Positions 1 through 8,773 of a stretch of DNA of 64,000 nucleotides are shown one piece after another (the first letter of the stretch is position 1; each line of letters opens with the position of its first letter). The notes below the pieces were generated by a model, which saw nothing but the letters and a program-made list of their open reading frames with translations, did no database searches and was not told the origin of the DNA. Made by a program: the position numbers and the translations under genes. This DNA comes from Enterovibrio baiacu (GTDB taxonomy: Bacteria > Pseudomonadota > Gammaproteobacteria > Enterobacterales > Vibrionaceae), in the NCBI RefSeq assembly GCF_004120195.1, contig NZ_SCHN01000006.1, positions 186,001 to 250,000 on the forward strand, given 5' to 3'.

Positions 1-615
1 AGCGTGGACATTCGTTTTCTCTGTGCCACCAACAAAGATCCCTTACATGAAGTGGCTGCGGGTAAATTCAGGGAAGATTTGTATTACCGATTGCACGTCG
101 TTCCCCTCGCCCTGCCGCCGCTTAGAGAACGTGGTGATGACATTCTTACCATTGCCACGAAATTCTTACGCACCTATGCCGAAGAAGAAGGTAAATCCTT
201 CACGCAGTTTTCACCGGAAGCCGAAGTCGTGCTGCGCCATTACCCATGGCCTGGCAACGTCAGGCAGCTACAAAACGTGATTCGAAATGTGGTAGTGCTT
301 CATGACGGCGATGCGGTGTCTATTAAGCAACTGCCACCACCACTGAATGAAACGCTCAGCGATCAAGAAATCCGATCTTTGGCACCCGCAACCTTTGTTG
401 AACCCACGCCAGATGCGTCTGAATCGACCGCGCATGCCGCGCCCGTGGAAAGCTCGGACATTCGACCTTTGGAAGATGTTGAACGCGAAGCCATTCAACA
501 AGCCATCGAGTTCTGTGGCGGGAATGTATTGAAAGCTGCGGTATTGCTGAAAGTCAGTCCCTCTACCCTGTATCGCAAGAAACAAGCTTGGGAAACCGAC
601 ACAGATAACGCCTGA
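1..615 (+). CDS. sypG: Sigma-54-dependent response regulator, SypG/LuxO type (C-terminal part)
   Basis: This is the C-terminal 204 residues of a bacterial enhancer-binding protein; the open frame enters from the left edge, so the receiver domain and first part of the AAA+ domain are missing. Visible are the end of the AAA+ domain (FREDLYYRLHV, PLRERGDD, PWPGNVRQLQNVIRN) and a C-terminal Fis-type helix-turn-helix (KVSPSTLYRKKQAW). Such proteins drive sigma-54 promoters. LuxO and SypG are close relatives and cannot be separated on this fragment alone. I favour SypG because polysaccharide genes in syp order follow and four sigma-54-like promoters lie among them. A terminator sits directly after the stop. 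Confidence 0.75.
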   Translation, partial: SVDIRFLCATNKDPLHEVAAGKFREDLYYRLHVVPLALPPLRERGDDILTIATKFLRTYAEEEGKSFTQFSPEAEVVLRHYPWPGNVRQLQNVIRNVVVLHDGDAVSIKQLPPPLNETLSDQEIRSLAPATFVEPTPDASESTAHAAPVESSDIRPLEDVEREAIQQAIEFCGGNVLKAAVLLKVSPSTLYRKKQAWETDTDNA

Positions 616-655
616 CCGCAGCACAAACCGTTCAAAGCACTGTGTAACCTACACA

Positions 656-686
656 TAAAAACGCCGCGAAATCGCGGCGTTTTTAT
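656..686. terminator. Bidirectional intrinsic terminator
   Basis: A GC-rich perfect stem (CGCCGCG / CGCGGCG) is flanked by A-tract and T-tract, so it can terminate both the sypG-like gene (+) and the convergent epimerase gene (-). Confidence 0.85.
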
Positions 687-704
687 GTATGCTCACGCCA
701 GATA

Positions 705-1649
705 TCATCCGACAGACAATCGGGACTTATCGCTGTCCGTCAAATGACTCAGCAATGATCTCAAACCTTGTGTCACGCTGGTTGTGGCCACCAGCCCAAG
801 CTCTTTTGTTGCGCGACACGGACTGCCTGTAGACGTTCGTATATCGCCTCGTCGAGGGGGCATATATTCAATGGCAACACGTGAACCTGTGATCGACATG
901 AGGATGGTCGCTAACTGATTCACGGACATGGCCTCACCACGACACACATTGAACACATCGGGAGACACTGACACGTTTGTCATCGCTGCGCGAAGGAAAC
1001 GCACCACATCACCGACATAGATAAAATCCCGCGTCTGTTCACCATCACCAAAAATGGTGAGTGCATGGCCTTCCAGCAGTTTGTCGGCAAAAATAGAAAT
1101 TACACCGGAATACGGAGATTTAGGATCTTGACGAGGCCCAAACACGTTAAAAAAGCGCATGCCGGTCGTCGGCACACCATGCACCAGAGATGCCACTCTC
1201 GCATGTAACTCAGACCCCAGTTTGTCTGCGCCGTAGGCTGTGAGCGGTCGTACCGTTGAACGCTCAGATAATGGCAGTTCTGCATTGTCACCATAGACCG
1301 CCGCCGACGACGCATAGACAACCGGGGTTTTAGCCGCTCGCGCAGCGTCAAACACGCGGATCGTACTCGTGAGATTTATATTGTGCGTCTCAATCCATTC
1401 TTGATTAGAGCGTTGAACAGACGCGATGGCTGCTAAATGAAAACACCCATCAACGCCATCCATTGCATCATCAAGCACCCCAGGCATCGAAATGTCTGCC
1501 ACGCGCAATTCACAATGACGAGGCACGTTGTCACGAGAACCCGTTGATAGATTATCGACGATGCGAACGTGGTGACCATCTGCCAAGAGAGATTCGACCA
1601 AATGTGATCCAATAAAACCGCAACCGCCTGTAACTAGATAACTTGCCAT
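705..1649 (-). CDS. NAD-dependent nucleotide-sugar epimerase/dehydratase
   Basis: This is a 314-aa extended short-chain dehydrogenase of the UDP-glucose 4-epimerase family, probably making a nucleotide-sugar precursor for the neighbouring polysaccharide genes. The N-terminal Rossmann motif is TGGCGFIG (residues 7-14), and the catalytic Tyr139-x3-Lys143 follows a YASSAAVYG segment at about 112-120. The start at 1649 is chosen because the Rossmann strand begins there and GAGG lies 7 nt upstream; an upstream in-frame start would add 19 residues lacking homology. It lies opposite to the syp genes and splits the usual sypG-sypH continuity. The exact substrate cannot be told from sequence. Confidence 0.82.
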   Translation of the reverse strand: MASYLVTGGCGFIGSHLVESLLADGHHVRIVDNLSTGSRDNVPRHCELRVADISMPGVLDDAMDGVDGCFHLAAIASVQRSNQEWIETHNINLTSTIRVFDAARAAKTPVVYASSAAVYGDNAELPLSERSTVRPLTAYGADKLGSELHARVASLVHGVPTTGMRFFNVFGPRQDPKSPYSGVISIFADKLLEGHALTIFGDGEQTRDFIYVGDVVRFLRAAMTNVSVSPDVFNVCRGEAMSVNQLATILMSITGSRVAIEYMPPRRGDIRTSTGSPCRATKELGLVATTSVTQGLRSLLSHLTDSDKSRLSVG

Positions 1650-1925
1650 ATCTGCCTCTACGAAAATAAGAGTGAGCTGATTCGTTCGATGCAAAGTGTT
1701 TGCCAAGTTACTTTCTTTCTCGTGACTTTTTGTTGCATCGCGGCCTTTTGCCTAGGTTTTACGCTATATGCAAACAAGGGCATTCTATTTTTGAGTTCAC
1801 TGATCGAAAAATGAAAAGTAAGAAAACACGGTTTGTTGCGCGCAAAACCCCTCTTCAATTTGCTCAATCTGACATGCGGATTGAATGCCGACAAAACGTG
1901 TTTTTCGCAGAATGACTAAATTTGT

Positions 1926-1940
1926 TCATCAAAATGAGAA
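1926..1940 (-). promoter_or_regulatory. Putative SypG-type activator site upstream of sypH-like gene
   Basis: On the minus strand this reads TTCTCATTTTGATGA, resembling the SypG element as I remember it (TTCTCA-N3-TGM). A similar block (AATGAGAA followed by TTCAGG) recurs before the sypP-like gene at 15988. It lies about 120 bp upstream of a sigma-54 promoter, a normal distance for an enhancer site. Confidence 0.5.
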
Positions 1941-2060
1941 TTTTCAGGTGTGGCCGTACACACCGCACGTGCCATGTCACTCACGGTTCTGACGCCCAAT
2001 AGTCTTTCAACCTTTTAAGGACAATGCCTTATCAACTCACTCACACGTCATATGCCGAAC

Positions 2061-2076
2061 TGGCACTAACTTTGCA
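2061..2076 (+). promoter_or_regulatory. Sigma-54 promoter of sypH-like gene
   Basis: TGGCAC-N5-TTGCA matches the -24/-12 consensus exactly, with GG and GC separated by 10 bp. It lies about 90 nt before the chosen sypH start. It rules out the longer open frame beginning at 2024, which would put the promoter inside the coding sequence. Confidence 0.8.
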
Positions 2077-2164
2077 GTTTTCAACGGCACTCGCGAGCCT
2101 CATCGAAGCGCTTTTCGAAAACACAGACCTTTTGCTCGCATTTATCGTGACTGTGGAGGGCAAC

Positions 2165-3181
2165 ATGAAAAAAAAAGTAAGTAACATTTGGATCGTTTTG
2201 GATAGTCGCGGGTTTGGGGGCATTGAATCCCATGTTGAACAACTCGCACTTGGTTTGAAAGCTGCCAACAATCAAGTCAGCATTGTGTTTCTTCAAAACT
2301 ACGGCGAACACCCCCTCCAACGCAGACTCATGTTTTCAGGATTGGATTGCATCATGCTTGATGGACGCATTGCTTCTTTGTGGCAAGCGCTTAAAAAAGA
2401 AAAGCCCGATGTGATCCATACACACGGTTACAAAGCAGGGATTTTGGTGCGCCCGATTGCACGATTAATGAAAGTCCCTTGTGCCAGTACGTTTCACAGT
2501 GGCGAACAAAAGCAAGGCAAGCTGCAATGGTACGACTGGTTTGATCGCCATACCGCCTTCCTTGCCAACCATGTGTATGCGGTGAGCAGCCCAATCCTGT
2601 CTACGTTACCGTGCTCGGCAAAACTGGCAGATAACTTCGTGGACACCAGCACGCTATCACCGTCTTTCGGCACAGAAATCGCGTTTGTTGGGCGACTAAG
2701 CCATGAGAAAGCGCCGGATCGTTTCAGCATCTTATCGAAACGCTTTCCGCATCTCGATTTCCACGTTTATGGTGATGGCCCCCTACGTAAAGAACTCGAG
2801 CAAAAAGCGCCCGACAACCTTGCCTTTCATGGCCCCCAAAAAGACATGCGCGATGTGTGGCCGCGCATCGGTTTGTTAGTGATCCCTTCCCGCGCTGAAG
2901 GTCTGCCAATGGCAGCGCTTGAAGCCATGGCGCGGGGCATTCCAGTGATCGCGTTTGACGTTGGCTCACTGGATCAACTCGTCAAGCCGAATGAAAACGG
3001 TTGGCTGATGAAACAAGGGGATATGGAAGGCATGGTCGCTGCCATTCAAGATTGGCGAATGTCTGACAACGTGCAAAAAGCACAGTGGAGCCAAGAAGCC
3101 ATTGCCACCATCAAACAGCGCTTTTCAACGGAAGCCGTTGTTCCTAAGTTACTTGCGGATTATGCCAATTTCGCAGAATGA
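2165..3181 (+). CDS. sypH: Glycosyltransferase, GT4 family (SypH-like)
   Basis: This 338-aa GT-B fold glycosyltransferase probably adds one sugar to the lipid-linked repeat unit at the inner membrane. The N-terminal half has a glycine-rich acceptor-domain loop (DSRGFGGIESHVEQ) and HTHGYKAG; the C-terminal half has the donor-domain motif SRAEGLPMAALEAMARG (E-x7-E). The start is ATG 2165 with GGAGGG upstream; a longer frame from 2024 is rejected because it crosses the sigma-54 promoter. First gene of the + strand syp-like series, followed by its own terminator. The symbol rests on synteny. Confidence 0.8.
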   Translation: MKKKVSNIWIVLDSRGFGGIESHVEQLALGLKAANNQVSIVFLQNYGEHPLQRRLMFSGLDCIMLDGRIASLWQALKKEKPDVIHTHGYKAGILVRPIARLMKVPCASTFHSGEQKQGKLQWYDWFDRHTAFLANHVYAVSSPILSTLPCSAKLADNFVDTSTLSPSFGTEIAFVGRLSHEKAPDRFSILSKRFPHLDFHVYGDGPLRKELEQKAPDNLAFHGPQKDMRDVWPRIGLLVIPSRAEGLPMAALEAMARGIPVIAFDVGSLDQLVKPNENGWLMKQGDMEGMVAAIQDWRMSDNVQKAQWSQEAIATIKQRFSTEAVVPKLLADYANFAE

Positions 3182-3215
3182 CTACTTTTCTTTTTCATAA
3201 TGACTAAATGGCGTC

Positions 3216-3262
3216 GCGCCGACTCTGCATTTTTCGCAGGCTCACGCGGCGCTTTTGTTTAT
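3216..3262 (+). terminator. Intrinsic terminator after sypH-like gene
   Basis: The stem GCGCCG / CGGCGC encloses an inner CTGC / GCAG stem and is followed by TTTTGTTTAT. It separates the sypH-like gene from the sigma-54 promoter of the next operon. Confidence 0.6.
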
Positions 3263-3281
3263 ATTCAACACGTTAAAAACA

Positions 3282-3297
3282 TGGCCTACTCCTTGCA
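3282..3297 (+). promoter_or_regulatory. Sigma-54 promoter of sypI-like operon
   Basis: TGGCCT-N5-TTGCA keeps the invariant GG and GC at the correct spacing and lies about 135 nt before the ATG at 3433. The position agrees with the sigma-54 promoter known before sypI in V. fischeri. Confidence 0.65.
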
Positions 3298-3432
3298 AAC
3301 ATTTTAGACATACAGGGATGACCATTGGCAACGTCATACAACAAGAAAGCCAATCGTCACTATGACTATCTCGCCACAGACACACTAAGCACCGCATGTG
3401 ACGAGTCACTGAACTAACTGGAGGAAGAGAGT

Positions 3433-4707
3433 ATGTATTCAAACACCCAAACTCTCTCAACATCGCGTAATGTCTTGTTTGTGCATTACGGTGATAACTG
3501 GATTCGTGGAAGTGAACGCTGCTTACTTGATTTACTCACGCACATCGACAAGGACGCCTTTACACCGGTTCTATGGTGTAACAGTGAATTACTGGCTGAT
3601 GAAGCGCGCAAGCTCAACATCAACGTTTACGTTAGCGAATTTCCGCTCCTATTCGGTGAAACCGCGCCGAAATGCAATTTCCGCGGCTACAAACAACTCA
3701 TCAGCCAAGGCATTGAGATTGTCGATAACCACAATATCGACCTGCTCCACGCAAACAGCGGCGCGCCAAGCCAATGGCTGAATGTTGTCTCGCGCGCGCG
3801 CAAGTTACCTTTGGTGTTACATCTTCATTCGCGTTACCCACTGCGAGACCGCATCACACTTGGGCTTCACCACGCCAGCATGGCGGTAGGCGTGAGCCAA
3901 CCTGTGGTTGATCAATTGCTGAATGACGGTAGCAAAGAAGAACGCTGCCAAGTCATTCCAAATGGCATTGATACCGACGCCTTGCTTGCTCAGCCCGTTA
4001 CCAACCTTCGCAAGAAACTGTCTTTGCCAAGCGATGCATTCATCGCCGTTAGCATCTGTTCACTGATCACCCGCAAAGGTGTTGATCTGTTGATTGAAGC
4101 TTGCAAACAACTGCGTGAAATGTACCTCCCCATTCACTTGGTCGTGATTGGTGAGGGCGCAGAACGCCAAAACCTCGAAAACCAAATTCAAGAAGCTGGC
4201 CTTGAAGATTACGTGCATTTGATTGGGGAACAACACAATGTGGTTGGTCTATTGCGCGGCGGGGCTGACATGGTCGTGTCTGGCGCACGAGAAGAAGTAT
4301 TCGGACTGACACTCGCCGAGGCAGGCCTCAGCGGTTTGCCGGTTGTCGCGCCCAATGTGGGGGGCATTCCTAGCGTTGTGTCGCACCACGAAACAGGCAT
4401 TTTGGTGCCAGAAGAAGATGCACATGCCATTGCGCAAGCCATGTTCCACCTTTACATCAACCAAGAACAACGTTTGTTGCTCGGTCAAAACGGCTACAAA
4501 CGCGTGATGGAAAAATTCACGATTTCGTCTCACACCGCGAAGTTCGAAGCGCTTTACAACACCTTGCTTACCGACCCAGGCATGCCGTTGAAATGGCACA
4601 GCCACTGGCAGGTGCTTCCACCGATTCAAGCGTCATTGAAGTTTGTAAAAAATCGCAAAGCAACGGCACAAACTGCCAACGATCTTTTTGCGAAGGAGGC
4701 GCTATGA
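3433..4707 (+). CDS. sypI: Glycosyltransferase, GT4 family (SypI-like)
   Basis: This 424-aa GT-B glycosyltransferase has an N-terminal acceptor domain and a typical donor-domain block, GAREEVFGLTLAEAGLSG (E-x7-E), followed by LPVVAPNVGG. A consensus ribosome-binding site (GGAGGAAG) precedes ATG 3433. The stop overlaps the next start (ATGA at 4704), indicating translational coupling with the sypJ-like gene. Role by family: retaining transferase in assembly of the exopolysaccharide repeat unit. The acceptor and donor sugars are not readable from sequence. Confidence 0.82.
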   Translation: MYSNTQTLSTSRNVLFVHYGDNWIRGSERCLLDLLTHIDKDAFTPVLWCNSELLADEARKLNINVYVSEFPLLFGETAPKCNFRGYKQLISQGIEIVDNHNIDLLHANSGAPSQWLNVVSRARKLPLVLHLHSRYPLRDRITLGLHHASMAVGVSQPVVDQLLNDGSKEERCQVIPNGIDTDALLAQPVTNLRKKLSLPSDAFIAVSICSLITRKGVDLLIEACKQLREMYLPIHLVVIGEGAERQNLENQIQEAGLEDYVHLIGEQHNVVGLLRGGADMVVSGAREEVFGLTLAEAGLSGLPVVAPNVGGIPSVVSHHETGILVPEEDAHAIAQAMFHLYINQEQRLLLGQNGYKRVMEKFTISSHTAKFEALYNTLLTDPGMPLKWHSHWQVLPPIQASLKFVKNRKATAQTANDLFAKEAL

Positions 4708-5858
4708 GTCGATTAACGCACATCGTTATCCTTGATCCCATCGCCTTTGCTGGCGGATCAAAAGTCTCTACCAAGCATGTGCTGAGTCAGCTTGAGAGCC
4801 AAGAAGCGCGCGTGACCATTCTCACCGCAGACAAGGAGACATGGGCATCATCACAAGCCTATGTCGCCAAGCTGCATATGCCTAAGCGTTTGGAAACAGC
4901 AGAACAAGGCTTAGGGTACTTTGCGCGTCACATTCTGATCGCGATTCAACTGCTCTGGCTTCGTCTGTTTGTGGGACAAATACACACAGCGTTAGGCGCA
5001 TCAGGCCCGGGGGTTGATCTGGGTCTGTATTTGGTAAAAGCCGTGCTTGGTTACCGCTTAATCCAAATGATTCACGGCCCAGTGGCGAAATCACGCACCA
5101 TTGGTCGCTGTCTCGCCGCCGCCGACAGTGTGTTCTATCTCGACGCCACGCAAGCCTCTTTATCCACGGCGTTGGAAGCGGCGGGACACTCGCCAGACAT
5201 TGCTTCATACCCTCAGATCCAACCTTTCAAAAACGGGCTGCCTAAGCAGTCTTGGCCGAGCCAATGTCAGTATGACTATGCCGTCATGCTCTGGGCAGCA
5301 TCGCTATTGAAATGGAAAGGTCTTGATACGTTCACGGCGGCGTTGAGCAGATTGAGCCCTGCTGAGCGTCCAGAATCACACGTCTGTTATATCCGTCCGA
5401 AACAAAACAATTTACCCACCAGCGAAGCGCCACAAACCTTGAGCAAAGTCTTCTGGCACCAAGCGCCGGACAACCTTGATGAGATCCGTGCCAGTGCAAA
5501 CATCTTTGTTTCCACCAGCACCAAAGAGCCTTTTGGCTTGTCGATTCTCGAGGCTATGGCTGCTGGCATGTGTGTGATCATTCCCTCTGACGACGCCTTT
5601 TGGGATCGCCAGTTAACCGCCAATGAAAATTGCCTGAAGTATCAACCTGACGACGTAGACAGCTTGATTGAAGCAATCCAAGCCGCGGAGCAAAACATGC
5701 GACAGGTTAAGAGAATGGGTAAAGCCGCCAGCAACATTGCTCTTCAATATCGCGCTGACCTTTGCTTCGCTGCGATTTGCGAAAGCCTGGTGAGTAAATC
5801 GCGCCAAGTTATGCCAGAGCTGGTTTCAAAAGAGCAACAAAACAACACATACACGTAA
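4704..5858 (+). CDS. sypJ: Glycosyltransferase (SypJ-like)
   Basis: This is a 384-aa GT4-like glycosyltransferase. Its N-terminal part is divergent; the C-terminal donor site is recognisable (STSTKEPFGLSILEAMAAG). The start ATG 4704 overlaps the upstream stop by 4 nt and has GAAGGAGG just before it; an upstream in-frame start at 4593 lies within the preceding gene and is rejected. Its stop overlaps the flippase start (TAATG at 5856-5860), so sypI-J-K-like genes form one coupled unit. Probable role: addition of a sugar to the lipid-linked repeat unit. Confidence 0.78.
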   Translation: MSRLTHIVILDPIAFAGGSKVSTKHVLSQLESQEARVTILTADKETWASSQAYVAKLHMPKRLETAEQGLGYFARHILIAIQLLWLRLFVGQIHTALGASGPGVDLGLYLVKAVLGYRLIQMIHGPVAKSRTIGRCLAAADSVFYLDATQASLSTALEAAGHSPDIASYPQIQPFKNGLPKQSWPSQCQYDYAVMLWAASLLKWKGLDTFTAALSRLSPAERPESHVCYIRPKQNNLPTSEAPQTLSKVFWHQAPDNLDEIRASANIFVSTSTKEPFGLSILEAMAAGMCVIIPSDDAFWDRQLTANENCLKYQPDDVDSLIEAIQAAEQNMRQVKRMGKAASNIALQYRADLCFAAICESLVSKSRQVMPELVSKEQQNNTYT

Positions 5859-7291
5859 TGGCAAGGATGAAAACCATGACGCCGATGATGAAGCAAACAC
5901 TGTTGTACGGAAGCAGCATTGCATTGATGAAAGGCATTTCTTTATTGATGCTGCCTTTCATCACCCATCATTTGCCACAAGCGGAATTCGGGAAACTCGA
6001 GATTGTCAGCAGTATTGCGGCCCTCGGCAGCATCTTGGTCGGATTGGGATTGGAAGACGCTCTGTATCGCTTTGTCGGAGGGCAAAACGACGCTAACGAA
6101 CGCAAACGCATGGCCGCGCGTATTTTCACACTCACACTGATTGTTGGCGCATTTGTGGTGCCGGCTGGTTGGATGCTTGCAGCGTGGTTAGATGCTTACG
6201 TCCCGGGCGGTCTAAGCACGTATCAATTACGGTTAGTGTTGCTGATGCTTGCTCTGGAAGGCTGCATTGCTGTTCCACTGGGCTGGTTACGAATGCAAAA
6301 CCGCGCGACGGCCTTTTTCACGGTTGCCGTTGGGCGCGCGTTTTTCCATGCAGGGCTCACGGTGGTGATGTTGTTAATGGGACGCGGTATTGATGGCGTG
6401 CTCGAAGCTGGCGTGATTGCTGCCGTCATGCAAGCCGTTATCCTCACGGCTCTGCAACTTAAAGACACTGGTTTTGGTTTCTCAAAAGATGTCGCCAAAC
6501 AATCACTCATTTATAGCCTGCCAATCATGGCAAGCGGCCTCATGGCTTTTTCTCTCAATGGTCTCGACCGTTGGGTATTGGCAGAAGTCGCGTCGTTGGA
6601 AGATGTAGCGCAATTTGGCGTGGCGGCTAAGTTCGCCTTGGCGGTTGTACTGTTGCTGCAACCCTTTGGCATGTGGTGGATGCCAAAACGCTTCGATATT
6701 TTGTACGGTCAGAATGGCCGAGAAAACGCCACTCGCTATACCAATTACGGCCTCACGCTAGGTATGTTCATCGCCGTCGTGGTTGCCTTTTCCGCCCCTG
6801 TCGCCATCCATTTTTTACTGCCAGAAAGCTACATGATGGCAGCACAGTTCACGGCACTTTTGATTGCCGCCGCATTATTTAAAGAAATCGCAGAACTGAT
6901 TAATCTGGGGAGCTATGCAGGAGAAACCTCTTACGCACAACTCGCTATCAATGCCATATCTGCTGTTGTAGCCTTGGCGACTCTGTGGCTCTGGGGCGCA
7001 GAATATGGTGTCTTCGGTATTTTGGCAGCACTCGCATTCACCCAAGGCTTACGCATGGTAATGTTCTTCTGCGTCAGTCAGCACCTTTACTTTTTGCCCT
7101 ACCCTGTTTTCTCATTACTCGTGATGCTCACGTTTAGCCTTATTTGGTTGTCGATCAGCCAATTTGAATGGTCATTGTTCACCCGTATTGTTTTAACGGC
7201 CTTGGCGCCGATGAGTGTGTTCATGTTGGCGCACAAACTTGGCATTGTCCCTCCCCTTTCGTTACAGAGATTGCGAGGGCAAGTAGCATGA
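5858..7291 (+). CDS. sypK: Polysaccharide repeat-unit flippase, Wzx/MATE-like (SypK-like)
   Basis: This 477-aa polytopic membrane protein has about 12-14 hydrophobic segments and the layout of the polysaccharide biosynthesis/MVF-MATE superfamily; residues 1-60 carry the typical KGISLLMLPFITHHLPQAEFG opening in shortened form. It would flip undecaprenyl-linked repeat units across the inner membrane. Several in-frame ATGs (5858, 5867, 5876) make the exact start uncertain; 5858 gives TAATG coupling to the gene before. Its stop overlaps ATG 7288 of the exosortase-like gene, so the flippase and that cassette are probably one transcript. Confidence 0.82.
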   Translation: MARMKTMTPMMKQTLLYGSSIALMKGISLLMLPFITHHLPQAEFGKLEIVSSIAALGSILVGLGLEDALYRFVGGQNDANERKRMAARIFTLTLIVGAFVVPAGWMLAAWLDAYVPGGLSTYQLRLVLLMLALEGCIAVPLGWLRMQNRATAFFTVAVGRAFFHAGLTVVMLLMGRGIDGVLEAGVIAAVMQAVILTALQLKDTGFGFSKDVAKQSLIYSLPIMASGLMAFSLNGLDRWVLAEVASLEDVAQFGVAAKFALAVVLLLQPFGMWWMPKRFDILYGQNGRENATRYTNYGLTLGMFIAVVVAFSAPVAIHFLLPESYMMAAQFTALLIAAALFKEIAELINLGSYAGETSYAQLAINAISAVVALATLWLWGAEYGVFGILAALAFTQGLRMVMFFCVSQHLYFLPYPVFSLLVMLTFSLIWLSISQFEWSLFTRIVLTALAPMSVFMLAHKLGIVPPLSLQRLRGQVA

Positions 7292-8199
7292 ATCAAGGAC
7301 TCACAAGTACCCTCACCGTATCAGTGAAAGTATTGCGCTGGGCTTCTACGCCCAGCGTTCAGCGTCTTGCAATGGTGTTATTGCTCGGTATTTGTGTGTC
7401 TCTCGCCCTGCCGTTTTTCTCGGTGAACGCGCCCACTGTGTCGGAGTTCGATGCCATTCCCGCCATGTTGTGTTTAGGCCTAGGGCTGATTTTGCTCGTT
7501 CAAAGCCCCGCGATAACACCACGCACAGGCGACCATGTTGTTGCCACTGTTCTCGCGCTGTTGCTCGCCATTCCGAGCTTCCAAGGTGCGTTAATTGTGC
7601 TTTTCTTTGTTGGTCTTTGGACTGCGATCCGTGCTCTATCTTCTGTCCAAGCATCACATGAAAGCAGCCTAACCTCGACAAGACAGCTGGCTAGCCAACA
7701 TCTAACGCTTAAAAACAGCGCACTCATCCTAATGGTATGTGCACTTCAAGCGCTCACTGTGTTGTACGCATTGAAATGGTTTACCGAGCCCGTGCTCGCA
7801 CTGGATGCGAACATGGTCGCGTCAGTATTGCAGCTTGTCACAGGCACGGGCTATGCGGTCGGAAATGTTTACTTTGGCCCTTCAGACCATCAGGTATTGA
7901 TGCTGAGAAACTGTTCCTCTCTGCCCGCCATGATAAGCGCCTTCACATGCTGGTTCGCCATTGCGCGTTGGCATCAAGTGGTGTTTTCGTTCCGTGAGGT
8001 GACCATTGTTGCATTACTGCTTGTCAGCGCCTTGTTACTCAACGTACTGCGGTTGTTCAGCATGGGCCTTACGATGGAATGGCACACCTGGTGGCATTCA
8101 CCCACTGGGGAGGATACGTATCTTTTCCTTTCCGCAGCACTCACGCTTTCAATCATTTTCTGGGGGATCCGTTATGCAAAAACGGAACACACTCATTGA
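7288..8199 (+). CDS. Exosortase/archaeosortase-like membrane protein (sypL position)
   Basis: This 303-aa protein has about seven or eight membrane helices. Its C-terminal half shows the exosortase catalytic layout: Cys209 in RNCSSLPAM, Arg255 in NVLRLFSMG, and His266 or His270 in EWHTWWHSPTGE. Exosortases process proteins carrying a C-terminal motif-TM-basic tail; such a protein is encoded two genes downstream. The start ATG 7288 overlaps the flippase stop; a longer frame from 7168 runs back into that gene. It occupies the place of sypL, the presumed polymerase, and no other Wzy-like gene is visible. The Cys is followed by Ser-Ser rather than the usual Ser-Gly, so this is a divergent member. 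The family call is by motif, not by search. Confidence 0.72.
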   Translation: MNQGLTSTLTVSVKVLRWASTPSVQRLAMVLLLGICVSLALPFFSVNAPTVSEFDAIPAMLCLGLGLILLVQSPAITPRTGDHVVATVLALLLAIPSFQGALIVLFFVGLWTAIRALSSVQASHESSLTSTRQLASQHLTLKNSALILMVCALQALTVLYALKWFTEPVLALDANMVASVLQLVTGTGYAVGNVYFGPSDHQVLMLRNCSSLPAMISAFTCWFAIARWHQVVFSFREVTIVALLLVSALLLNVLRLFSMGLTMEWHTWWHSPTGEDTYLFLSAALTLSIIFWGIRYAKTEHTH

Positions 8200-8773
8200 T
8201 TGGGTAAGTATGTCCCTCACGGTGGCGATGATTGCCAGTGGCGTCTATCTGCGGACAGACGCGGTGATCGCGTCGAACACCCTAAATAGCGACGTATCCA
8301 ATGCTGCATATCGCCATCAAGGTCAGCAGAGATACAACCAAAGCCTCTATCAGGAAGGGTCGGCAGAAAAACAACTGGTGCGGTTTTTCCGATCTCAAGG
8401 CTTGTTCGACATGAAATCGGTGCACTTTACGGAAGATGCTGGCATTAAGGGCCTTCAAGTGTCCGTACCAAGCTGTGAAGGTTATCTCGCCATGTTGGTG
8501 ATGCCTGATGGCGACGAATTTGCCGGGCTATGGCAAACACTGGCGGAAAGAAGCCAGTACCGCACACAATTTTTGTTCGATGGGACGCTTTACAACGAGT
8601 TCCCTCGTACCGTGTTCTGGCTCAAGACAACGCTGCATGCTGTTGCTCGAAAAGTTGGCGCACATACCGTGTTCTACCCGGGTCCAGCCCTTGCTATCGC
8701 GCACCCTGAACGATGCGCAAGAGCAGACCAACTTCCGTTCAACCACATCGCGCTCAAAGGGGGTATCCTATGA
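8174..8773 (+). CDS. Small membrane-anchored protein of the exosortase cassette, unknown function
   Basis: This 199-aa protein has one N-terminal hydrophobic segment (about residues 8-26, WVSMSLTVAMIASGVYL) and a soluble part that should face the periplasm. I do not recognise a domain. The soluble part includes two cysteines (in PSCEGYL and PERCARAD). Its ATG at 8174 lies 26 nt inside the exosortase-like gene and its stop overlaps the next start (ATGA at 8770), so the three genes are translationally coupled. Position suggests an accessory of the sorting enzyme or its substrate; that is inference only. An alternative start at 8006 is rejected because it lies deep within the upstream gene. Confidence 0.65.
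   Translation: MQKRNTLIDWVSMSLTVAMIASGVYLRTDAVIASNTLNSDVSNAAYRHQGQQRYNQSLYQEGSAEKQLVRFFRSQGLFDMKSVHFTEDAGIKGLQVSVPSCEGYLAMLVMPDGDEFAGLWQTLAERSQYRTQFLFDGTLYNEFPRTVFWLKTTLHAVARKVGAHTVFYPGPALAIAHPERCARADQLPFNHIALKGGIL

Noticed and set aside
2024..2164. N-terminal extension of the sypH-like glycosyltransferase
   Set aside because: It covers a perfect sigma-54 promoter, and ATG 2165 has a strong ribosome-binding site and begins the GT fold.
7168..7287. N-terminal extension of the exosortase-like protein
   Set aside because: It lies in the 3' end of the flippase gene; ATG 7288 gives a normal 4-nt overlap.
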